The notes beneath the pieces were generated by a model that worked only from the letters and a program-made list of their open reading frames with translations, had not been told where the DNA came from and did no database searches. The position numbers and the translations under genes were made by a program. From assembly GCA_019415705.1 (NCBI GenBank), contig DXYS01000031.1, positions 1 to 15,186 of the forward strand: 15,186 bases of DNA. The letters are read 5' to 3'. Within the stretch, counting starts at the first letter, position 1. Every line of letters starts with the position of its first letter. This document shows positions 1-5,543 of the stretch, one piece after another. The DNA is from Bacteroidales bacterium (GTDB taxonomy: Bacteria; Bacteroidota; Bacteroidia; Bacteroidales; Muribaculaceae).

Positions 1-108
1 GTCAAGCCAGATGTCGTATGACTGATCTGTCTTCTCAAACCTGACCATCTCAAACAACTCATCCATGCCTTCGGGAAGGCACATCCATATTGCATCTGCA
101 GTTTTCAT
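1..108 (-). CDS. N-terminal fragment of an ISAon1-type transposase (partial)
   Basis: Only the first 36 codons lie in the window, reading leftward off the edge from an ATG at 106-108. The peptide (MKTADAIWMCLPEGMDELFE, then a stretch ending QSYDIWLD) has the LPEG...L..FE......SYDI.L pattern I associate with the short N-terminal ORF of ISAon1-family transposases in Bacteroidetes. In those elements this ORF lies upstream of a separate DDE catalytic ORF. The catalytic part, the terminal repeats and any target duplication are outside the window. A mobile element at the edge fits the repeat-rich sequence that follows. The family call rests on remembered resemblance over 36 residues. Confidence 0.55.
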   Translation of the reverse strand, partial: MKTADAIWMCLPEGMDELFEMVRFEKTDQSYDIWLD

Positions 109-198
109 CCTGCAAATTTAACACTTTCCCAAAAATCTATGCACCGGGATTTCGGATTGAGCCAAAAAATGTAGAACGCTTGGTCGAGCGTCGGCAAA

Positions 199-275
199 GT
201 AGGGGCGCAATACTTTGCGCCCTCGTAGTCAACATTACATAGCTTCATGGCGGGCGCAAAATTTTGCGCCCCTAC
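199..275. repeat. REP-like inverted doublet of two 24-base palindromic units
   Basis: Bases 199-222 and the reverse complement of 252-275 match at 22 of 24 positions, so two copies face each other across a 29-base spacer. Each copy is itself a hairpin: GGGCGCAA (203-210) pairs with TTGCGCCC (215-222), and 252-271 is a perfect 20-base palindrome. Two inverted REP palindromes in one unit is the architecture of a REPIN. It sits in the gene-free 109-415 stretch between an IS fragment and the end of the 416-958 gene. I see no coding potential in that stretch. Confidence 0.7.
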
Positions 276-311
276 AAACAATCGGCTTGTTATAGGCTCA
301 CATACGGCGCT
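271..311 (+). repeat. Dispersed repeat block, second copy at 4187-4223
   Basis: This block starts inside the right arm of the REP-like doublet and ends in CATACGGCGCT. Its last 27 bases match the reverse complement of 4187-4213 at 24 of 27 positions. Both copies begin with CCTACA and differ only in the short spacer between. The two intergenic copies lie about 3.9 kb apart in opposite orientation, so this is a dispersed family rather than chance. Confidence 0.65.
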
Positions 312-385
312 CTATTAATGGCGGCCACATTATACTTGCCGATGGCAAGTCCCTGCATTTTGGTGGTAATCAGCGAGTTCTCTTC

Positions 386-404
386 GGCCGATTAAAAATC
401 GGCC
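386..404. repeat. Short perfect hairpin downstream of the 416-958 gene
   Basis: GGCCGATT (386-393) and AATCGGCC (397-404) form a perfect 8-bp stem with a 3-base loop. It lies 12 bases beyond the stop of the leftward gene, where a terminator is expected, but no T run follows on the minus strand. It may be a weak terminator or another dispersed palindrome like those at 199-275. Confidence 0.5.
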
Positions 405-415
405 CTCCATGTTTA

Positions 416-958
416 TTAACGGGTGATGACGTGTCGGCGATCTGCGGGGGAGAGTGTATTGATGTCTGTGTTGGTCAGTTTGACAAAAAGAGGCAAGAAG
501 TAGGCCCGGAGTTGGTCGAAAGACAGTTTTCTGATTGTGCGGACAGTCGGATTGAGCAGCGCGTCGATGGCGCGTTCCTGTTCGCGTGTGAAAAGGCCGG
601 AGCCGAAAAGTGCCGACAACTCGACGGGCTTTTTGTCGCGCATGACTTTCAGGAGGATGGCAACACGTTTTTCGGCCCTCTGCATGCAACGCTCGCGACG
701 CTCGCGGGCTTTCGCTACACGCTTTCTCGCGTCTTCGGCCATCGCGTCAGCCTCGGGTGACTTCGCGGGTTTCAGGCCGCTGTCGTCAAGGTCAGAGGCT
801 ATGCCGTCAGGGCGGCGGATACGTTCGGCAGTGATTATGGCCGAAACGAGGGCATGGCAGAGCGAGATATTTTCCGGCTCGGCGAGGATTTGACTGATTA
901 GTTCGACGGGGATGCGTGCGGTGATGGTCTTTTGTGATGATTTGCGTGTTCGTTTCAT
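416..958 (-). CDS. Hypothetical protein, 180 aa, possible ribbon-helix-helix-like N-terminus
   Basis: I do not recognise this family. Residues 8-25 (SQKTITARIPVELISQIL) resemble the opening strand and first helix of ribbon-helix-helix DNA-binding proteins, but this is suggestive only. Residues 74-108 are a highly charged Arg/Lys/Glu helix that could form a coiled coil. The C-terminal third (110-180) looks helical and contains no motif I know. There is no signal peptide or membrane segment, so it is probably cytoplasmic. A good Bacteroidetes -7 box (977-984, minus strand) lies 18 bases upstream of the start codon, which supports a real gene. Overlapping frames on the plus strand give implausible peptides. 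No operon partner is visible; the gene is isolated between repeats and the divergent redox operon. Confidence 0.6.
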   Translation of the reverse strand: MKRTRKSSQKTITARIPVELISQILAEPENISLCHALVSAIITAERIRRPDGIASDLDDSGLKPAKSPEADAMAEDARKRVAKARERRERCMQRAEKRVAILLKVMRDKKPVELSALFGSGLFTREQERAIDALLNPTVRTIRKLSFDQLRAYFLPLFVKLTNTDINTLSPADRRHVITR

Positions 959-976
959 AGTGCGTTATTTTTTGCA

Positions 977-984
977 CAAAGATA
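977..984 (-). promoter_or_regulatory. -7 promoter box for the 416-958 gene
   Basis: The minus strand reads TATCTTTG, an exact match to the Bacteroidetes -7 consensus TAnnTTTG, ending 18 bases before the ATG. The nearest TTG upstream is at 17-base spacing, shorter than the usual 19-20, so the -33 element is weak. Confidence 0.5.
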
Positions 985-1121
985 GACGCGCAGACCCGCA
1001 CCAAGGTGATAAATTTGCATCTCATGCATTTTAACACTTCTGCCCCGTCAATATAATGGCGGCTAAAGCGCATATATGCGATGATTTAGCGACTTATTTT
1101 TTACAGTGGTGCATTTTTTAT

Positions 1122-1129
1122 TATTTTTG
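1122..1129 (+). promoter_or_regulatory. -7 promoter box for the redox operon
   Basis: TATTTTTG matches TAnnTTTG exactly and lies 52 bases upstream of the ATG at 1182. The surrounding sequence is AT-rich and I find no convincing -33 TTTG. It would give an untranslated leader of about 45 bases. Confidence 0.45.
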
Positions 1130-1181
1130 TAGCTAAAAGTAATTTATCCTCGCTCATAATCATTCCTCACACATTTCTTTT

Positions 1182-2720
1182 ATGCTTAGATACATAAGGA
1201 TTGTTTTAGCTCTCGTGTCGATTACGGCCATAACATTATTATTCCTTGATTTCACGGGGTTTGCGGCCACACACTGGCCGTGGATGGCTAAGATACAGTT
1301 TGTACCCGCACTGCTGTCGCTTAATCTGTTGGCTCTTGTCCTGATAGTCGGTCTGACTCTGCTTTTCGGTCGTATATACTGCTCGGTCATCTGTCCGTTA
1401 GGCGTTTTTCAGGACGTGATCATCAGACTGCGTTCCACTTACGGCTTGCCTCGCCGCCGTCAGAAAAACCGATTCGGCTACAAGCCGTCTTACCGTCGTC
1501 TGCGCCTGACCATTCTGACGGTCTTTATCGTATTTATATTTCTCGGTCTCGTAAGTTTCACGGCGTCGTGGATTGCAGGTCTAATCGAGCCTTACAGCAG
1601 CTACGGGCGTATTGTCTCGCAGCTTTTTGCGCCGATTTATGACGGTGTAAACAATCTGCTTGCCGACGAAGCGGCCGCACGCGGCAACTATGAGTTTTAT
1701 ACTGTCAGCCGCCTGACCGTATGGCCTGTGACGATTGTCGCCGCTCTGACCTTGGTTATCATCGTGACATTTGCATGGGTCGGAGGACGTAACTACTGTA
1801 ACATAATTTGTCCCGTGGGTACTGTGCTCGGCTATCTTAGCCGCTACTCGGTGTTCAAACCCATGATTGACAAGTCAAAGTGCAATGGCTGCCGCAAGTG
1901 TGAGCGTAACTGTAAAGCATCGTGTATTGACGGCTCATCACATCGCATCGACCACACTCGCTGCGTCGTCTGCATGGATTGCATAGGCAACTGTTCGCAA
2001 CACGCTATCAAATACCGCTATGCGCCGGGCTTTGTCAAAGAGACGGGACATAAAGAGGAATCTGCCTCAAAGCCGGCCGTTGATGCCGGACGCCGCAGTT
2101 TCATCACCACCGGCGCAATAGTCGGAGGTGCGCTCATTGCCTCGGCTGCCGAACACGGCGACGGCGCTCTCGCGCCTGTCAAGTCTAAAAAACGTCCCGA
2201 GCGACGGGTCGAGGTTGTGCCGGCAGGGTCGGGCGGCGTCATGAGTCTGTCGTCGAAGTGTACGGCCTGTCAGCTATGTATACAGAACTGTCCCGAGCAT
2301 ATCCTTGTGCCCTCGACAGACTTGAGCAATTTTATGCAGCCCGTCATGGTCTTCACTGACGGTTGCTGCCGTCCGGGCTGCACGCGCTGCTCCGAGGTTT
2401 GTCCCGCAGGGGCAATCGAGCATATCACTCCCGAAGAGAAGACTGCAATCAAAATAGGTACGGCTGTCGTCGATACCTCGCTCTGTATTTCGGCCTCGGC
2501 CGGACAGCAGTGCGGCAACTGCGAGCGCCGCTGTCCGACCGGTGCCGTCTCCATGGTCCGCGACGAGTCTACAGGCAATATGCGTCCGACGGTCAATGAG
2601 AGTGTCTGCATAGGCTGTGGAGCCTGTGAGTATAACTGCCCCGTGGGTACGGTCGGACATATTAAGGCCGACCACTCCGCTATTCATGTCGAGGGTATCG
2701 AACGTCATCACGAAATTTAA
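1182..2720 (+). CDS. NapH-NapG-like fused membrane polyferredoxin (4Fe-4S)
   Basis: A 512-residue membrane iron-sulfur protein. Residues 1-280 look like NapH: hydrophobic helices near 5-29, 42-62, 107-130 and 178-200, two CxxxCP motifs (C67/C71, C206/C210), then two ferredoxin motifs (C234-C237-C240-C244 and C261-C264-C267-C271). Residues 302-322 hold an internal GRRSFITTG followed by a hydrophobic Ala/Gly segment, like a Tat signal anchor. Residues 355-500 have the NapG layout: C360-C363-C366-C370, a cluster over C395-C407, C435-C444-C447-C451 after the IGTAVVDTSLC stretch, and C476-C479-C482-C486. NapH plus NapG are together about this length. In nitrate reduction NapH/NapG move electrons from quinol to a periplasmic enzyme. 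No napA or napB is present; the next gene, 12 bases on, is a Tat-exported Fe-S reductase, the likely partner. Family assignment is strong; the physiological role is inferred. Confidence 0.85.
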   Translation: MLRYIRIVLALVSITAITLLFLDFTGFAATHWPWMAKIQFVPALLSLNLLALVLIVGLTLLFGRIYCSVICPLGVFQDVIIRLRSTYGLPRRRQKNRFGYKPSYRRLRLTILTVFIVFIFLGLVSFTASWIAGLIEPYSSYGRIVSQLFAPIYDGVNNLLADEAAARGNYEFYTVSRLTVWPVTIVAALTLVIIVTFAWVGGRNYCNIICPVGTVLGYLSRYSVFKPMIDKSKCNGCRKCERNCKASCIDGSSHRIDHTRCVVCMDCIGNCSQHAIKYRYAPGFVKETGHKEESASKPAVDAGRRSFITTGAIVGGALIASAAEHGDGALAPVKSKKRPERRVEVVPAGSGGVMSLSSKCTACQLCIQNCPEHILVPSTDLSNFMQPVMVFTDGCCRPGCTRCSEVCPAGAIEHITPEEKTAIKIGTAVVDTSLCISASAGQQCGNCERRCPTGAVSMVRDESTGNMRPTVNESVCIGCGACEYNCPVGTVGHIKADHSAIHVEGIERHHEI

Positions 2721-2732
2721 GCAATCGTTACA

Positions 2733-4124
2733 ATGAAAGATAACAAAAACAATATATCGCGCCGCCGCTTTATGGGTCAGCTCGGAGTGACGGCTCTCGC
2801 CGGACTCGCCGCATCGTGTGGCGCAAAGGTCTCGACGTCTGACGAGCATGAGCAAACTGCCGCAAAGTCGGGAGAAATGACTATGCGCATAAACCCCAAT
2901 ACCGGCGACGAGGTCTCGTTGCTCGGTTACGGCTGCATGCGCCTGCCGACCGTCAAGACCGACGGAGAGGGCGATGCCATCGATCAGGAGGCTGTCAACC
3001 GTCTCGTTGACCATGCCATTGCCCACGGCGTCAACTACTTCGATACCGCTCCGGTCTACTGCAAGGCCCGCTCGGAGGAGGCTATGGGTAAAGCTCTTAG
3101 CCGTCATCCGCGCGACAGCTATTTTATTGCTACCAAACTCAGCAACTTCGACCCCTCGACCCACAGTCTCGAGCGCTCTCGGGAAATGTTCGAAAATTCG
3201 CTCAAGCTGCTGCAGACCGACCACATCGATTATCTGCTGCTCCACGCCATCGGCAACGGAGGCATTGAAAATTTCAACGTCCGTTACGCCGATAACGGTC
3301 TCCTCGACTGGCTTGTAGAGCAGAAAAAAGCCGGCCGCATCCGCAACCTCGGCTTCTCGTTTCATGGCGATGTAGGCGTATTCAATGAAATGCTCGCGCG
3401 CATGGACCGCGGCGAGATACACTGGGACTTCGTGCAGATACAGCTCAACTATATCGACTGGCTGCCCGCGACCGACAGCGAGGGCCGAGACATCAGCGCT
3501 CACTATCTTTACGACGAACTTGAGCGCCGCGGCATACCTGTCGTCATCATGGAGCCCCTGCTTGGCGGACGTCTCGCCAATGTCGGAGATGCAGTCGCAA
3601 AGAAGATGAAAGAACGTCGTCCCGACGACAGCATAGCCTCGTGGGCCTTCCGTTTCGCCGGAACACCCGAAGGTGTGCTGACCGTGCTCAGCGGCATGAC
3701 GTATATGGAGCATTTGGAGGACAACCTCGCCACATACTCGCCATTGGACCCTGTCAGCGACATTGAGAGTAACTTCTATGAGTTCATAGCCCGTGAAATT
3801 AAGGCCAATAAGACCGTCGAGTGTACCGACTGCCGCTACTGTCTGCCGTGTCCTTACGGCGTCAACATCCCGGCCATCTTCGCACATTATAATAAATGTA
3901 TTAACGAGGACAACGCTCCCCGCGACGTGCGCGACCCCAACTACGAGCGCGGCCGCCGTGCGTTCCTTATCGGCTATGACCGCTCGGTGCCGCGTCTGCG
4001 TCAGGCCGACCGCTGCATAGCCTGCGGACAATGCATCCCCAAGTGTCCGCAGGGCATCGAAATCCCGCGCCGCCTCGACGACATCAACGCCTACGTCGAG
4101 AATCTCCGCCAAGGGAAAGCGTAA
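2733..4124 (+). CDS. Tat-exported lipoprotein aldo/keto reductase with two [4Fe-4S] motifs
   Basis: A 463-residue aldo/keto reductase of the Fe-S-containing type (COG1453-like). The N-terminus has a twin-arginine motif (SRRRFMGQLG, 9-18), a hydrophobic segment and a lipobox-like LAASC with Cys29, so it is predicted to be a periplasm-facing or surface lipoprotein. The AKR barrel follows with the full catalytic set: D104 in FDTAP, Y109, K135 in ATKL and H171 in LLLHA. The C-terminus adds C364-C367-C370-C373 and C428-C431-C434-C438, a pair of ferredoxin-type motifs. Where NADPH-dependent relatives have an IPGxR-type cofactor motif, this protein has LSGMT (319-323), without the Arg. It is the second gene of an operon with the polyferredoxin. 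I infer that it takes electrons through its Fe-S clusters rather than NADPH; the substrate is unknown. No clear terminator directly follows. Confidence 0.88.
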   Translation: MKDNKNNISRRRFMGQLGVTALAGLAASCGAKVSTSDEHEQTAAKSGEMTMRINPNTGDEVSLLGYGCMRLPTVKTDGEGDAIDQEAVNRLVDHAIAHGVNYFDTAPVYCKARSEEAMGKALSRHPRDSYFIATKLSNFDPSTHSLERSREMFENSLKLLQTDHIDYLLLHAIGNGGIENFNVRYADNGLLDWLVEQKKAGRIRNLGFSFHGDVGVFNEMLARMDRGEIHWDFVQIQLNYIDWLPATDSEGRDISAHYLYDELERRGIPVVIMEPLLGGRLANVGDAVAKKMKERRPDDSIASWAFRFAGTPEGVLTVLSGMTYMEHLEDNLATYSPLDPVSDIESNFYEFIAREIKANKTVECTDCRYCLPCPYGVNIPAIFAHYNKCINEDNAPRDVRDPNYERGRRAFLIGYDRSVPRLRQADRCIACGQCIPKCPQGIEIPRRLDDINAYVENLRQGKA

Positions 4125-4139
4125 TTAATAATTTAATAC

Positions 4140-4390
4140 ATAGTGATTTAAACGGCTGTGAGCGCCGTGAGGCGCGTTAGCGCTGCAGCGCCGTATGTTA
4201 ACCTATGACAAGCGGGCTGTAGGTCCGCGCAGTCATAGGTGATTAGAATTAGTAATGTCATGCACTCTGTAGGAGTGCTGCAATGCTCCGGCTCTTAATG
4301 ATTTGAACGGCGGACCTACAGCACGCTGTGTTTGTGTGGAATAAATACCACGGTTGCGCAGACCTGACGGCCTGCTTACCGTGGCCTCAA
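4140..4390. repeat. Complex intergenic repeat region of nested palindromes
   Basis: The spacer 4125-4553 has no supportable gene and is dense in inverted repeats. They include GCGCC/GGCGC (4162-4166/4171-4175), the palindrome GCGCTGCAGCGC (4180-4191), GCACTC/GAGTGC with a 5-base loop (4262-4267/4273-4278), and a nested hairpin CCACGGT...ACCGTGG (4348-4354/4378-4384) with GCAG/CTGC inside. A 13-base arm GCTGTAGGTCCGC (4216-4228) is inverted exactly at 4310-4322. TGATTTAAACGGC (4144-4156) recurs nearly unchanged at 4300-4312. This looks like composite dispersed repeats, not a coding remnant. Confidence 0.6.
4187..4223 (-). repeat. Second copy of the dispersed repeat seen at 271-311
   Basis: Read on the minus strand, this runs from CCTACA to CATACGGCGCT like the first copy, with 24 of 27 matches over the conserved end. 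It is embedded in the palindrome-rich spacer after the redox operon. Confidence 0.65.
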
Positions 4391-4490
4391 ATGCTGACGC
4401 CGCGCTGCGGCTACGACCGCTACGCGGACGATTTATTTGATGCGGTTTTTACTGTGATTGTCTATATTATTTATATCTCCCCAATAATCA

Positions 4491-4525
4491 CAAAGCGGGG
4501 CTGCCACGCCGGCAGCCCCGCTTTG
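4491..4525. terminator. Strong, probably bidirectional terminator hairpin
   Basis: A perfect 15-bp inverted repeat (4491-4505 with 4511-4525) around a 5-base loop. It lies 29 bases past the prs stop on the minus strand, and on the plus strand the stem is followed by TTTAT and then a further T-rich stretch. It probably ends the leftward prs transcript and could also stop readthrough from the redox operon. The T run on the minus side is poor. Confidence 0.75.
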
Positions 4526-4553
4526 TTTATAAAGGATTTTTAAACGGATTGTG

Positions 4554-5498
4554 TTATTTGATGAGATATTGCGACGAGATAGACTCGTTGGAGTGTACGC
4601 GGCGAATAGTGTCGGCGAAGAGGCGGGCGACGGAGATGATGGTGCATTTGCTGCACTGTTTTCTGTAAGGTATCGAGTTTGTGAAAATCATCTCTGTCAG
4701 CGGACTCTGGTTGACGCGGTCGGTGGCGGGGTCGCTCATGATGGCGTGAGAGCAGAGAGCTCTGACAGAGCGTGCGCCGTTCTCCATCATCAGTTCGGCT
4801 GCTTTGACGATTGTGCCGGCTGTGTCACACATGTCGTCGATGAGTATGACATTTTTGTCTTTGACATCACCGATTACAGTCATCTTGGCAACGACATTGG
4901 CCTTGGCGCGCTGTTTGTGGCAGAGCACGAGGGGCAGGTCAAGATATTTTGCATAGCTGTTGGCGCGCTTCGCACCGCCGACATCCGGAGTGGCGATGAC
5001 CATGTTCTCGAGACCGAGCGACTGGATGTAGGGGATGAATACCGACGAAGCATAGAGGTGGTCGACCGGGACATTGAAAAAGCCCTGTATCTGGTCGGCG
5101 TGGAGATCCATCGTTATGACACGGTCTACACCGGCGGCGGTCAGCATGTCGGCGACAAGTTTGGCGGCAATTGACACGCGCGGTTTGTCCTTGCGGTCCT
5201 GACGGGCCCATCCGAAGTAGGGCATAACGGCGATGGTCGCTTTGGCTGACGCACGCTTGGCTGCATCAATCATCAGCAGGAGCTCCATAAGGTTGTCGCA
5301 GTTGGGGAACGTCGACTGCACGAGGTAAACCTCGCAGCCGCGTATAGATTCCTCAAACGAGACTTCAAATTCACCGTCGGCAAAATGAAGGATGTTCATT
5401 TTGCCAAGTTCAACACCAAGATCCTTGCAGATTTCATGACCCATGTACTGTGAGTTCGTACCGGCAAAGACCTTAAAAGGGGGTAGGGAGGTATCCAT
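4554..5498 (-). CDS. prs: Ribose-phosphate pyrophosphokinase (PRPP synthetase)
   Basis: Makes PRPP from ribose-5-phosphate and ATP in the cytoplasm for purine, pyrimidine, histidine and NAD synthesis. At 314 residues it has the normal class I length. Visible motifs are the catalytic flexible loop GWARQDRKDKPRVS (96-109), the metal/ATP region ITMDLHADQIQGFF (128-141) with H133, TPDVGGAKRA (170-179), and the PRPP-binding loop VILIDDMCDTAGTI (217-230). The start MDTSLPPFKVFAGTN fits the family, in which FAGTN/FSGTN lies about a dozen residues in. The gene lies 42 bases after the GH13 stop. It may be cotranscribed with it, but a -7 box overlapping that stop suggests its own promoter too. Confidence 0.97.
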   Translation of the reverse strand: MDTSLPPFKVFAGTNSQYMGHEICKDLGVELGKMNILHFADGEFEVSFEESIRGCEVYLVQSTFPNCDNLMELLLMIDAAKRASAKATIAVMPYFGWARQDRKDKPRVSIAAKLVADMLTAAGVDRVITMDLHADQIQGFFNVPVDHLYASSVFIPYIQSLGLENMVIATPDVGGAKRANSYAKYLDLPLVLCHKQRAKANVVAKMTVIGDVKDKNVILIDDMCDTAGTIVKAAELMMENGARSVRALCSHAIMSDPATDRVNQSPLTEMIFTNSIPYRKQCSKCTIISVARLFADTIRRVHSNESISSQYLIK

Positions 5499-5535
5499 AT
5501 TTGCTATGAAAAAGATGAGAATTGGTTTTCGGTGG

Positions 5536-5543
5536 CAAAGTTA
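5536..5543 (-). promoter_or_regulatory. -7 promoter box for prs, overlapping the upstream stop codon
   Basis: The minus strand reads TAACTTTG, an exact TAnnTTTG match. Its TAA is also the stop codon of the GH13 gene (5541-5543). The box ends 37 bases before the prs ATG and is preceded by an A-rich tract, but I see no -33 TTTG. Confidence 0.5.

Noticed and set aside
2274..4112. A 612-codon open frame antisense to the redox operon
   Set aside because: It runs opposite two genes with unmistakable ferredoxin and AKR motifs; the peptide has no recognisable domain. Strong codon bias in GC-rich genes creates such antisense frames.
4328..4543. A 71-codon plus-strand frame after the redox operon
   Set aside because: It lies across palindromic repeats and runs through the 4491-4525 terminator hairpin; no domain resemblance.
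4551..5174. A 207-codon plus-strand frame opposite prs
   Set aside because: Antisense to prs, which has all its catalytic motifs; no independent support.
5479..5490. GGGGGTAGGG motif shared with 13031-13043, near the starts of prs and the ArgC-like gene
   Set aside because: One copy lies within the prs coding start and the other in a short intergenic gap; two G-rich 10-mers are too little to claim a regulatory element.
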